From Tilletiaria anomala UBC 951 (lineage: Eukaryota; Basidiomycota; Exobasidiomycetes; Georgefischeriales; Tilletiariaceae): a stretch of DNA of 64,000 nucleotides. Position numbers and translations under genes: made by a program. Of the stretch, positions 48,585-60,149 are shown one piece after another; positions within the stretch are counted from its first letter, which is position 1, and the number at the start of each line of letters is the position of its first letter. Below the pieces are notes generated by a model. The model made no database searches. It had not been told where the DNA came from and saw nothing but the letters and a program-made list of their open reading frames with translations. The stretch is taken from contig NW_013546958.1 of assembly GCF_000711695.1 (NCBI RefSeq), positions 38,950-102,949 of the forward strand. The letters are read 5' to 3'.

Positions 48585-49012
48585 ATGTACGAAGGAAAGC
48601 AATCTGATAGACAAGATCACCCCTGCTAATTGTAATAAAAATGCACTCTCAATGGACGCTGGCTGCTTGCTTGCACAGGGAATGAGCAATTATCATCGCA
48701 TTGGGAAGAGCGCGCTAGTGGACGTGATGCTGCGTGTACGGAACAGGTGACTGGTAGTATACAATGCCACGAGGGCCGGAATGCTGTGGGTAGGATGCTG
48801 GATAGGGCGTAGTGAGCCTGTTAGGTATGACTACGAATGTCCTTCATGCATACGGGCTAAAGGCGCCCGAATGCCGACGGGGTAGATTGACTAGGTGCTT
48901 CAGGGTGCGTGCAGGTTGCAGCGCAGCAAGTCGTGGAAACGATGCCGGCAGAGTCATGTAGAAGAGTGAGCGAGCGAGCGGGCACGCTGCGAGGCAATCC
49001 ACATGCATTCAC
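48585..49012. other. Convergent 3' intergenic region
   Basis: These 428 bp separate the stop codons of the SHB17-TS fusion (+) and the Hsp20 protein (-). An AATAAAA-like element just after the fusion stop (about 48634) could be its polyadenylation signal. Nothing else was recognised. Confidence 0.5.
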
Positions 49013-52000
49013 TCAGATCGTGCGGACAACGCGGCGGGGAATTTGAATCAACAGGATCTCTCCATCGAATTGTGCCTTGACCTTGCGCATATCTGCATCG
49101 AGGCCGAATGTAACGCGTCGCTCGAAGTGGCCACCGGATTCGGCATCCCACTTGTCCGCAACAATATGCAGGGTGCGGTGGTGCTTGGCTGCGAGCGTGA
49201 TGCAGTCCAGCGAGAAGCCGGGTAACTTGGTCTTGAGCACGTACGCGTGGGCACGCGTCTCGACTTCCAGGTTCGTCTCTGGCGGTGCGGGGCGCGCCTC
49301 AAGAAAAGGCAACGACGGAGGGGACAGAGGAGAGACGAGGCATGACGCAGAGCGCTGCAAGCCTGTGTTCCCGTCACCGGCTCCGGGGATCGCTCGTGTG
49401 ACGCGGTGCGAAGTCAATTCATGATCCTCCTGCGACTGTGACTGTGACTGCGACTGCAACTGCGCAGGCGGCTGATGAAGGTGCCCTGGCTTGGCGGCGG
49501 TATGGCGGAAGGACGTCTTGCGTGTGGTCCTTGTCGTCGTGGTGAAGAAGCCGCCGATCTGGCCGTCAGAACTGGGTAGGTGTGGCAAGGGGCGCTGGAC
49601 GTGCTGCATCGTCGTTGTGAATGTGAACTCATCGATAGTCGGGGCGAAGAGTCCGGGTAACGTCAACGGCTCACCGAGTCCGTCTCGGCCGCTGCAGCCT
49701 GCCGGCCCGCCGAGGCGGAGCTCATGCGGCTCAGCGTCGTGGGCGTCATCGACAAGGACGTCATCTTCCGTGGCGGGGAAGGCGGACACAAAGCGCTGCG
49801 CAGAGTACGGAGGCGCCTTGCTCGACGGCCAACTTTCGCGCTCGCTCTCGTCTCCCATAACGCTATTGCACGAACTGACGGCGCCGCTGGAGCTGCTTGA
49901 GTCCATGCGCGCCGCGAGCATCGGCCGCGAAGCCATCGTCTCGGACATCATGCGGGAGCGCTGGCTCGTGTACCACGGCGCAGCGGGCTGCGTCGGCAGC
50001 GCATGCGACGGCAACGGCGGCGAAGCCCACGCGACCGCCGTCGTCGGCGCCGAATTGTACGAGCTGAATGACGCGTGCCGCTTGGTGATCTCTGTCTCCA
50101 CACGCGGCAGCAAAGCAGGCCGAGATGCGTGGGTGTGGGCATGCGCATGCGATGCATACGCATCCATGTCCGCCCTGGTTAACGGCGATGAGAGGGACGC
50201 ATCCATGAATGCGGACATCATGACGCCCAACGAGCCCATGCTGACGCTCTGCGCAGGGCCACTGGATGCTGCGCTCGCACCTGGGCCGCTGCTGCGGCCA
50301 TCAAAGTTCGTATCCACCAAGAAACTCCTCCAGCTGTCGCGGTCCGTCGCGCACCTGGCTCCCGCTCCCGCACCAGCTGCGAAAGAGCCGGAGGCAGCGC
50401 GGCTGGGCCCGGGAAGCGAGTAAGAGCTCAGACTGCTGATCTGACTGGCGTTGCTGTGCTTGCGCTCGCGCTCGCGATCTGCGGCGTTAGCGCTCGTGGC
50501 GCTGGCGGCGCTAAAGCTGTAGCGCGCATCCATCGCGGCACCGCCATGAAAGCCCGACGCGCTACTGTGGTGCGACGCGGCAACAACGCTGCCGCCGCCG
50601 CCAACGCTGCTGCTGCTCCCGTCGCGCACGAGCGGGTCGTCTTCGGGTAAGAAAGACTTCCAGCTATCACGCAACGGGAGGTGCTCGCTGCTGCTGTCGA
50701 CCTTGTCCAGCGGCCCGTGCCCGTGTCCGCTGCTCGCGCCGGACGCGGAGACCTCGCTCATGAGCGATGGAGAGCGCATAGATAGGTGCGGAGAGTCGGC
50801 TGCTGCCTTCGGCGGTAGCGCCTGCTGCAGCGCGATGCGGGACATTGGATCTGCGCGCTGCACCGCGGCGGGCGTGACGGCCTGGGACGAGGAGGCGGTG
50901 GATGAGCCAGCGTGCGCGGTGGCGGAAGATAGCAGCGAAGATGGAGGCGGTGGTGGCGGCGAAGCGGCGTGTATGTTACCGTACGGGTTCGTCGGACTCG
51001 TCGATGACGGCCGCTCCGTCACGCTGGATGGGAGCCTGCTGAGCGTCGAGGGCCTAGACGGCGCCACCGCTCGAGATTTGCTTGTTGTGCCCGCACCTGC
51101 GCTGGAGCTCGGGCTGGCCGCACGAGCGGCGCTAGCGCTACTGCTGTGCGACTTACCCCTGGCAAGTTTGCTCGGCGCGCGAATGGTAGGCTGTGCAGAG
51201 AGGCCACCACCACCAGCAGAAGCAGCGACAGTGCGTTCCCTAGAAACGCGCCCATGCCTATCGCCTCCGTTATCGCATTCGCTGTCGCTGTCGCCGTCTC
51301 CACAGCCACCAGCTTCCTGCTGATGCAGCTCCAGGCTCTCCTCCACCCCTCCTGCACGGCCTGGCAGGGACGAGAGAGGCGATGCACATGCGCCAGCAAG
51401 CACCGCCGCGAGGCCGTCGTACCCGCCGGAGCGCTGCAGCCCCTCGACGGCGGGTGGGACAAAGCTATGACCGGAGCGCATGCGCTGCTGCAGCTCGTTC
51501 AGGTTCGCCCGCGTGACCCTGTCGCCGGGTGTTTCGATGCTCAACGCGGCGATGGGTGGGAGCTGATTGCCGTCGCTTCTGCTCCGGCTGCTCGCACCTT
51601 TTCCGTCCCCGTCTCCTCGTACTTCTTCTTCTCCTTCATCGCTGCCGCCGCCGACGGCGATATGGCCTTGGTTGTGGCACGACGGCGCATGAAGCGCGTA
51701 CTTGAGCTGCTCAAGGCCGGCTGAAGTCCTCGCGACGGTCGCCGCCGCCATGGCCACGGGCCACTCGTGACACGCGTACGAGTCGGGCGTGGTGATCTCC
51801 GTGCTGGCCCGCCCTCCGCCAGCGCCGGCGCTGGCACCGGACAGAAGACCGCTGCCGCTTGCGGCACTGGCGCCGCTGCTCTGCGCGTCGTCCATGCTGG
51901 CGTCCGGCGCGGCGTACGGGTGAGCGTGGAGCTCGTTGGGCGCAGGGGCCAGTGCGAATCCTTTCAGATCGGCAGTCCTGTTGCTGCCGCCGCTGCTGTC

Positions 52001-53113
52001 AGCGGCATGCAACGGCAGCTTTGCACCCTTGGAAGCGTTGTGCGCCGTGTCGTGCGCATACGGCGGGGCGCTGGTCCATTGCTCGGATAGGCCGGACGGT
52101 GCGTGCGCATGTTGCGCTGGGAGCTGCGAGTGCGCAAGTGCGCATGCATTTTCGTGTGGATCCGGAAGCATGCCAAGCGTCGCTGGTATCTCAGCCGGCT
52201 GCTTGGAGGTAGATGATGAGGATGCCGATGACGGCGGCGCCGTGGCGATAGGCTGCACGAGGTTGGCATACAGCGGAGCGTGAGCGTATGCTCTGTACTC
52301 TTCGGGCAGCATTCCGCTGCCACTCGCTGTTATCTGCAGGCTGTCCTTTGGCGAGGATGAGGCTTTTGCCGACATGTCTGCCACTGCTGTTGATGAAGAC
52401 AATGACGATGGTGGTGATGCTGAAGATAGCGCTGATGGTGAAGCTGACAATAGAGGAGTAGATGCATCGATGGTTGACAGCTTGGGACTCCGTGTCCGCT
52501 TCGCGCTGTCGCTACTGGGCACGCGCTCGACGGAGGCCTTGTGCGGCTCTGAGCGGTGCAGCAGTGGCTGCTGCTGAACATGCTGCTGCGAGTGAGAGTG
52601 CGCGTCGGATGAACTCTTCGCGCCACTTGCACTGGATCCATTGAGATCATGCGCCTGCGCGAGGCACTGCTGCTGTTGTTGCTGCCCGGCTTCGGCTGCT
52701 CGTGGCGGGGCCATGAGCGAATCGTGCCCGGCAGCGGCGCTCGTACGAGCGGAAAGGGGTGGGTACACCGCAGAGGTGGAAAAGGGGTGAGGCGGAAACG
52801 GCTTGCTGCTGATGTTTGCGTACGCCTTTGCCGTGCTGCTGCTACTTGGTCCGGGTACGCTGAAAGAGGTGGATGATACGGAAGATGATGACGTTGATGA
52901 TGATGATGACGACGACATCGTCGCCGCTGCTGCTGCTGCTGCCGCCGCTGCTGCTGCTAGGTGCGAGTGGTGAGCATAGACATCGTAGAGCGGGTGCGAA
53001 GTGGAGCATGAGCCGCTCATATTGCTTGCTGCCGCGCTGCCTGCACTACTACCGCGGCTGGCCGGGGCAGCGGCCGGCGTCTGGTGATGAGCCGCACACC
53101 ACTCTGTCGCCAT
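49013..53113 (-). CDS. Very long low-complexity protein with C-terminal Hsp20/alpha-crystallin domain
   Basis: A single uninterrupted frame of 1366 codons. Only the last 100 or so residues are folded by appearance: PETNLEVETRAHAYVLKTKL, then PGFSLDCITLAAKHHRTLHI and FERRVTFGLDADMRKVKAQF, followed by GEILLIQIPRR. This matches the alpha-crystallin domain of small heat-shock proteins, which hold unfolding clients. The remaining 1260 residues are Ser/Ala/Pro/Gly-rich with poly-Ala (near 52920-52960) and poly-Ser runs and no domain I recognise; DxWxSF-like units (RDSWKSFLPEDDP, RDSWRSFLVDTN) occur twice in it. Ordinary small HSPs are 150-250 aa. The protein could be a condensate-type or regulatory chaperone, or the domain may serve as a CS/p23-like scaffold. 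The single long frame argues for a real gene. Confidence 0.8.
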   Translation of the reverse strand: MATEWCAAHHQTPAAAPASRGSSAGSAAASNMSGSCSTSHPLYDVYAHHSHLAAAAAAAAAAAATMSSSSSSSTSSSSVSSTSFSVPGPSSSSTAKAYANISSKPFPPHPFSTSAVYPPLSARTSAAAGHDSLMAPPRAAEAGQQQQQQCLAQAHDLNGSSASGAKSSSDAHSHSQQHVQQQPLLHRSEPHKASVERVPSSDSAKRTRSPKLSTIDASTPLLSASPSALSSASPPSSLSSSTAVADMSAKASSSPKDSLQITASGSGMLPEEYRAYAHAPLYANLVQPIATAPPSSASSSSTSKQPAEIPATLGMLPDPHENACALAHSQLPAQHAHAPSGLSEQWTSAPPYAHDTAHNASKGAKLPLHAADSSGGSNRTADLKGFALAPAPNELHAHPYAAPDASMDDAQSSGASAASGSGLLSGASAGAGGGRASTEITTPDSYACHEWPVAMAAATVARTSAGLEQLKYALHAPSCHNQGHIAVGGGSDEGEEEVRGDGDGKGASSRSRSDGNQLPPIAALSIETPGDRVTRANLNELQQRMRSGHSFVPPAVEGLQRSGGYDGLAAVLAGACASPLSSLPGRAGGVEESLELHQQEAGGCGDGDSDSECDNGGDRHGRVSRERTVAASAGGGGLSAQPTIRAPSKLARGKSHSSSASAARAASPSSSAGAGTTSKSRAVAPSRPSTLSRLPSSVTERPSSTSPTNPYGNIHAASPPPPPPSSLLSSATAHAGSSTASSSQAVTPAAVQRADPMSRIALQQALPPKAAADSPHLSMRSPSLMSEVSASGASSGHGHGPLDKVDSSSEHLPLRDSWKSFLPEDDPLVRDGSSSSVGGGGSVVAASHHSSASGFHGGAAMDARYSFSAASATSANAADRERERKHSNASQISSLSSYSLPGPSRAASGSFAAGAGAGARCATDRDSWRSFLVDTNFDGRSSGPGASAASSGPAQSVSMGSLGVMMSAFMDASLSSPLTRADMDAYASHAHAHTHASRPALLPRVETEITKRHASFSSYNSAPTTAVAWASPPLPSHALPTQPAAPWYTSQRSRMMSETMASRPMLAARMDSSSSSGAVSSCNSVMGDESERESWPSSKAPPYSAQRFVSAFPATEDDVLVDDAHDAEPHELRLGGPAGCSGRDGLGEPLTLPGLFAPTIDEFTFTTTMQHVQRPLPHLPSSDGQIGGFFTTTTRTTRKTSFRHTAAKPGHLHQPPAQLQSQSQSQSQEDHELTSHRVTRAIPGAGDGNTGLQRSASCLVSPLSPPSLPFLEARPAPPETNLEVETRAHAYVLKTKLPGFSLDCITLAAKHHRTLHIVADKWDAESGGHFERRVTFGLDADMRKVKAQFDGEILLIQIPRRVVRTI

Positions 53114-56100
53114 CGCTGCAATACGGAAGCGTTCCCTGTCCTATGGTTCCATGTCAGAGGCGATGGTTAAGGCCGGTGGTGGATGGCGGGGTCGTGCCCA
53201 CAATCAGGCTGATGGTGGGCGAGAACAAGACATGGCGGTGGCGAAGAGTCACGCAGGTCCAGCTGTAGTCTTGGCACATCGAAGCTGCAAACAAAAGAGT
53301 AAAAAAAGAGGTAGGGGTGGAGGATGTCAGCCTTCCGCCTAGAAGCGGCTGCCTGACAGCTAGCCACGCAAGACAACCAAGTCCACGTCCTGGCTCGTGC
53401 TCGTGAGGCAGTTAGCCCTGCCAAGCACGTTGACAGAAACCGAAAACTCAAACAATGAGCCGCTGCGAGCGACCCCCGGACAGGAGACGACTCGTACGCG
53501 ATTCAACACCAGCAAGCCTCCCAGCGACGCTCTCCTTGGCCTACGCATCGACCTCCCTCACTCCCTCGCACCATCTGTGGTTGGCTGATGCTGCGCGGGT
53601 TCCGTTCCAAGCCACGAAGTTGGTGGCTGCAGAGCGGGCGAGCAACCCAGCATCCGTTCCCCTTTTCGCGCTTTTTGCCTTTGCAGCGATCCCAACCTGC
53701 AGCGACACGATGCCGACTGCCACCCCTCGCCAGCATGTGGACTGACTCACATTGCGAAACTTGCCCACGGCGTCGGTGCCGATAAGCCAATGGGGGCCCC
53801 TTGCGCGCGCACGAGGTACCTCTGAAGGCCGCCTTTGCTTTCGCTTGTTGGAGAAGGGGGGTTAAAGCAATGGCAAGAGAGATGAGAGGTGTATGTGTAG
53901 GTGGGCGATGACGATGCTCTGAGATGCGATGAAATGAGATGCCGTGCCGTGTAGTTTGCGCTCTGTGGGCTCACCGCACGCCTGGGCACTGCACCCGTGT
54001 CCCTGTCCATTGTCGTAGCGAGACTGCATCCAAGGCACTGCCCCCTCGTCCACCCTTGTCAAGCGCAGTGCCGCACACAAGTCCTAAATATGGCCCCGTT
54101 ATGCTGCGTGCTGGCGCTGGTGGGCTGCGGTCAAAGGGCAGAGCGGGCATCCGAGCACTCTCCTCACAGCGATGACGCCTGCTCAGGTGATGAGCTGTCA
54201 CAAGCACAACGACCCAGCCACGAGCGGCTGCAGACAGTCTCCTGGCGCGCATGAGGCATCAGCACGCAGTGATCACATTTGTCATGTCAATCGTCGATCA
54301 ATCACCTCGCGGCCAAGCACGCTCCAGTGCCTGGTTGCTCGCACACTCCCTGCAAGACTGCAAATGTGCGGGCATGCAAGCGTCCTGCCTCTGCGGTGCT
54401 CAATATTACGTGGTGGAAATGCGTTTTTATTTCTGTCGTCATCCGCAGCGGCCATATTCTGAAACTTAGCCCAAGGCTCGTGTCCTACACCCACGAAGAG
54501 TTTCGAGATGGATTTGGAAAGAAAAGAAAGAACCCGCTCTATTGTCGCCCTGCACTTAAGCTCTCTCTGGCTCGTCGGTAGTTGAGTTGATGCCTCGAGG
54601 AAAGGGTCTCGGCTCACATCTCATCACTGTCATCTCATTCTCACCCTGATGGATGGCATCCTCGCCTCGTCATCCACAGGTTTATTCGCGTGGCTGGCGC
54701 AGCATGCCAGAGTGGCATGGCATAATAGCCACAATCTCATAGCAGATACATACGTATTGGGGATCGCTTGATTATTGAGTACAGCACTGATGGCTCTCGC
54801 CCTACTCTTCCAGACTATTACCCGCAGCCAGCCCTCTCGTATTCATCAGCCATATTGATCGTTCCATTGGTCTTGCCGCCTCCGATGACCGATCCGCACA
54901 TCTGCCTCGGCGTCTAAACGAGCTGCGCCTTACGAGACACATGTATGGTGTCTGCGAAAAGCATGCGAGAGCATGCGCTATGGCTGCAGCGGAAGAGCAT
55001 CCATCGACCAGACACAACTCCTTCTGGTTGTGATGCCCTCTCGCTGCTGGTGTTGGTGCTGCTGCTGCGCTCGAACTGGTTGAACGACATGTATGCACAC
55101 ATGCCCCAATCCTCATTCCCCCTCCCTGGGCTCAGCTCTCATCCGCTCATCGCACACCGTCCACACCAGATGAACCTACATAGCTCTCCGTCGGCACAGA
55201 ACCGCTGCCAAGAAGCCCCGCGTCCGCCGCCGGTGGTCACAATCGCTTGGTGCCCGCGACGAACCATTTGGCGCCGCCAACGTGGCCGTAAAAAGGAAAC
55301 TCATCGCTTCTCGATTCGGTACTCTGTGCTCGGGCGCGCCATCCGACCAACGTCAGCGATGTGAGGTGCTTCCTCCTGCTCCCAGGTACTACGAGTGACA
55401 TCCATCGTGCCTGAAGTGCTCTCCAGCGTCCGCTCCTGGGGATGCAGTAGACGGTACAGTTCTGAGAGGATCATGTTATCCCTGGTCTGGGCGACCTAAA
55501 GTCATGTGCTCTATGCGCTGCTGATGGACATGTCACTCCAATTAAGCAACGTGTTTAAGCATCGTGTTTCTCGCTAGGCAGCTGTCGCACCAATCGACGG
55601 GTACACACGCGCGCATCAGCATTAGACTCCTTTTCAGCCAAGGGTTGGAATGTCTTCATCAAGAAGAGCGAGATGAATGACGGGCGCCCATGCAGATTGC
55701 GAAACGAGACGTGGGCTCGATAGCTGTAGCCCGCTGCAAGTTAAGCTGACGCGTCAGAATGAAGCAGGCTCGCCCATGGTATGGACTCGCAGTTGACCGC
55801 GGCTATGTATATGGATGAGTTGAGCTCTTCAGCGCGGGCGATCCTGATCACTCATTACTCTTTGCTCAGCGAAATGCTGCTATGTATCAACGTATGAGGC
55901 AAACGCTCTGGTAGGCGCCAATCGGCAGCTGGGAAGACTGCGCCGTGACGCTCCCCTGGCCTCCCCCTTTCTTGCATGATGCTCCGCACGGCTCGGGATC
56001 TGGTTTGCGCAAGGCGCCGGCTTGATGGCTTGACGAGGCAAGACCATCGATGCGTCCCAAGGCACCCTCTACCCTCCATCCACCCGTTCCAGATCTAGTG

Positions 56101-56937
56101 GACAATTATCAGATGCTGGAGCCGCGCATTCAGCGCCTATTTACACCAACAAAACGCCATCGGTCGACGCATCCATGCCCGTTGCCACGGAAGTGCAGCA
56201 ACTCGTAATGGAAGTTGAATTCAGGTCAAGCGTGCCCCAGAAAGATGTAACCTGCTGGTCGCTGGAGCTGCACTCCTGCGTGCTTTTTGCAAGCCTCTCC
56301 TCGTGGTGGCTCGCCGGCTCGGAACCAAAGACGTTTTGAATGCTGCCTGCCGTTGCACCAAGCATCATTTCTGGTCACTATCAGTTGCCCACCCGCCGGA
56401 AATCCGCTACAATCTGACAGCTGAGCAGTGGAAAACCAGCCGGAGAAAGTGGAGTTCTTGCTCAGCCCCGCATCGACGGCACATCACAAGTCAGGCGCCG
56501 AGCGCGATAGGCAGCGCTACCGTTGCAAGGGGTACCGAAGCCCAGCTCGATTCACCGTGCCCTTTGAGGCGAATTCGGGTGGATTGCCTCGTCAAAATGA
56601 CGTTGGTGATGCCCCATGTTTCCATAGACCGCCGATGTCCAGTCAATATTTTTGCTTGTGCCAATCGAGCTGGGGCAAGCCTGGGTTCCGCCTTGCCCCA
56701 TTAAGGCTTCCAAGCTTAACAGCACCTGACAAAGCGGAGTCACTACTGTTCCCCTCGTCGCAAGCTCGATGTATGCCGCTTCAGGTGCAACAGCCATACA
56801 GCGGACAGCACTACGCTTCCACTCACACCCTTTGAACTGCTGTTGGCTCACATCAGAACTCACTGAGCACCAACGCGTCTTCCGCATCGCCATGAAAAGG
56901 CAGGAGATGTTGTCAACCTGAAGAAACAGCAACCAGC
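53114..56937. other. 3.8 kb gene-free stretch
   Basis: It lies between the start of the Hsp20 protein and the decayed MFS copy. No frame above about 140 codons has a domain or a convincing splice chain. Composition is mixed, with purine-rich runs (about 53860-53945). The left end should hold the Hsp20-protein promoter. No transposon terminal repeats, tRNA or rRNA were seen. The length is unusual in an otherwise dense window. Confidence 0.5.
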
Positions 56938-58570
56938 AGCAGCCGATGCGCTCGAGGCGTCTCAAGGAGCGCCGCGTGCCCCGAAGGAGGCATCCAACCC
57001 CACGACCCAAGCGCGTGGGACAAGCGGTGAGGACCCGTACTTCGTGCAGTTTGCCGTGGACGACAAGGACAAGCGTATTAACTGCTCCGTTGCGTGACAA
57101 GCCTTTGTCAACAGCGCCGTTGCTGCAAACGGCTTCATGGTGTCACTCTTGGCCAGTGCGTATCACTTCGTTAGCCTTGCTGTGCGGGAGCAGTTCGGCT
57201 GCTCCTCAGCAGTCAGTGAGTCTTCGAACGCCTCCTTGGCTTAGTGTTCAATCTCCCTTTTGCACTCGCTGGACCGATGCGCTCCTCTGCCTTGCAGCCG
57301 CCCTCGGCTTTGTGCTCAATGTCCTCGTGCGGGGACTGTCCGGTCTAAACCTTTGGCCTCTGTCCGACTCGTATGGCCGCAAGTGCGTCCCCGGCGGTAG
57401 CTCGCTCCTCTGGGCACTGTTCCACATCGGCACTCCGCGCATGATCAACTTCCACACACTGCTTGTCTGCCGCCGGCTCACTGGGCTCTTCGAAAGCACG
57501 TCGCTTGCCTTAGTCTCGCTCGCCGGTTTCGAGCTTTACGTGGAGCTCGATATTGCCAAGGGCACGTTCATCTTCATGGGTCTGTGTGAGCACCTGTCAC
57601 GTTTTCAGCGTGAGAGCTCATGCGGGCTCGGGCTGCATCGCAGCTGCTGGCACCCTCGGGCAGGTCCTCGACCCCATTGTTGGAGGCTTCGTCAGCGGAT
57701 TTGCGCGCCCGCTCGTGTAAGATGAAGCAGGTTGGCACGTCGTCTTTTACGTCTCCATCGTCGGTTTCTTTTTTGTTACCATCAACCTTTTTTCTTTTAT
57801 CCGGAAACACACACTTACACCCCCTTGATGCAGAAGGCGAAAAAGTTGCGATAACAGAACCTCGGCGAGCCTACACCTCGCCCCTCGAGAGGCAAGGGGC
57901 CGTCAGCGTGGCAACGAAGCTCAAGATCACCACGACGACCTCCGTGTGCATGCTGCACGAGGAGCCGGTGGTGATTGCCATTCGATCTGGCAGCTTCTCA
58001 TCACCCGCGTCATCTACAGTCTGTTCGACGGTGCGATCATCGTCTTTGGCCCTGGTGGTCAAGATTTCAACGTTTGGCAGACTGGCCTCACTTTCCTCGG
58101 CTGGGCGTCGGCATGTTGCTGAGCACCTTCAGCAGCATGTTCACCTAGCTCAAGTGGTCTGTCAAGCAGGTCCCAAAGCACAACGGCGCCCGAACGCCCG
58201 AGTTGCGCATCCCTGCGTGTCTCCTCTACTCGTTCATCTGCATCACCTCGCTCTTTGGTCTCCGGTGTCCAACGCCTGAGCATCCATTGAATCGCCGCAG
58301 TGATTGCGTTTTGGGCTTTTGGGTTTGGATTCCTCAACTTCATGATCAGCACATCCTTCTACGTGATCGACGCGTACAGTCTGCGCTCCGGCAGCGCGGT
58401 CACTGCGATTGGCCTGATGCGCTCGACGGCCATTGGGTCGTTCCCACTCTTAACCCGGTTCGATGCCAATGTCGGGCGGCAGAGTGCCCCCAGCATCCTG
58501 GCATGCATCTGCGTCACCACGTCGGTCTTCCCTCCGATATCGTATAGCACGATCGGGTGGTCCGCGCTAG
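56938..58570 (+). pseudogene. Decayed MFS transporter (paralogue of the gene at 60150)
   Basis: Fragments in several frames align in order with the intact MFS gene downstream: EDPYFVQFAVDDKDK, then VNSAVAANGFMVSLLASAYH; LGFVLNVLVRGLSGLNLWPL with SDSYGRKCVPGGSSLLWALF; VLDPIVGGFVSGFARP with DEAGWHVVFYVSIVG; VIYSLFDGAIIVFGPGGQDF; and IDAYSLRSGSAVTAIGLMRS. In-frame stops occur at 57095-57097 and 57718-57720, and frame changes elsewhere break the core, although a GTGAGT donor at the first intron position survives. The copy is therefore non-functional as a full transporter. Retained similarity across its whole length points to an old tandem duplication followed by decay. Confidence 0.85.
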
Positions 58571-60149
58571 GCCCCGTTATGCGCTTAAGGACGGAGCATG
58601 TGGGCTCATCTCACGATGCAATCGCTGCGATGGTTTTTCTGCTTACTGCATCAAAGATTCGCGCACAATGCATTGCTTGATGAGAGTTTTGTTTCTTCAC
58701 ATTGCACACCGCACGTGTGACCCTCTGAGCATCACGAAGTCCTTCAGGGTAACCCTGTGCGAGAAGAGGCGCGGGCCCGAACAGCGCGTGCCGCATCTTG
58801 TTGCCCTTCGCATCTGCTCTCCCAAAGCCTGTCACTCCGTGGTGGCTTTCACAAAGCGCGAGGCACAGCGGCGGACAGAACTAGGCAACACCATATCTAT
58901 CTTGCCGCGACAACGTGCCCATCCCCAAGAACGCGATGCCCTGCTGATCTTGAACTGACCACTTGGTTGAGGTTCGTCCAGGACGGCGACACAAGGCCAA
59001 AACAAGCAGAATGAAAAGATGAGGCGATGATGAGCAGCAGAACCAGCCGGCAGTCGGGCGGGAAATACAAAGCGCCATGCCGTGTTGGCGTGCTGAGAGG
59101 TGGCGTACATGGCCTTACTTCTTCCCCTTCACCAGCTCCGCAGTTGCTAGTCAGGACAGTGTCACTCAGTCGCCTATTCTACTTCCGGCACCGGCTTCTT
59201 GTCAACTGCCGACGCCCGAACCACCATATTTCATGTTTCTCCCGCTCGCTGCCTTCAGACTGCAGAGAGTGTATGTGTGTACATGCAGGAGTGTGTAGGG
59301 TGAAAATCTCTGCAGCGTGGCGGTCTTTGGATACAAGTTTGATTGCTCTGCTGACGGGTGCTAGTATGTGTCGTGTATGCGTTTGCTCTCAGTGGGAGGA
59401 CCTGCTTCGTGGAACAGAAGCCTACAGCGTGCGAGGTGTAGATCGTTACACAGGTGTACATCCGTCTGTGACATTTGCTAAACGCCGTGGAAACGTCTGC
59501 CACTATGTACATACATAGCCCATCATCAGACTGGCAAGAGCTTTGCATCGACGCTCCTCGACTGTGCTGAATTTTCATCTTAGTGTGTCCGCCTTTCCTG
59601 CTTCCATCCACATCACTACACCCGGCGATAATGAAAAAGTCAATAGCCTGAGACAAAAGCTCGGGTTGGGTTTTACATCCGGAGGCGCCAGTCACTTTGT
59701 TTTTTTTTGCAGATTAGCCGTTCCCGCAGGCTCCCGCCGCCGAAAACCTGGCAGGCTGCAGCTCCAAGCTCTCCGCTCCGGGTCTTCGCTTCTGCCGGCA
59801 ACCGGAGCACTACCGCACCCTCCCAAGACATATGACCCTCAGACCTCCCAAAGATCGAGAACAAAGTCTCGAGCGTCGATGTGATTTCGTGTTGAGAACC
59901 ATTTTTTCTAGATGAGCGCTCCGCGGTGCTCATTATTCGTATCTTCATCTGAAGAAACCGGGCTGAGAAGGCAGTGCCTTGCTGATCGCGGGCCACGGAT
60001 CTTGTCGGTCAGAATCCTGATACACCAACACATTTCTAATATAAAAGCAGTCGCTTGTTGATGAAATCTAATGAGCTTGTTTTGTGCTCTTCAGATGACC
60101 GAAACTCCAATCTATTCCCCCACCTCCACACCCTCGCACAGCTTGGAAT
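58571..60149. other. Intergenic region between MFS pseudogene and intact MFS gene
   Basis: 1.6 kb with no supported gene. It should include the promoter of the intact transporter. The plus-strand frame at 59027-59518 is open for 160 codons but has no domain. A T-run at about 59700-59708 is the only simple repeat noted. Confidence 0.5.

Noticed and set aside
49491-51724. Plus-strand frames of 190-310 codons
   Set aside because: They are antisense to the Ser/Ala-rich Hsp20 protein, whose biased codons leave the opposite strand open.
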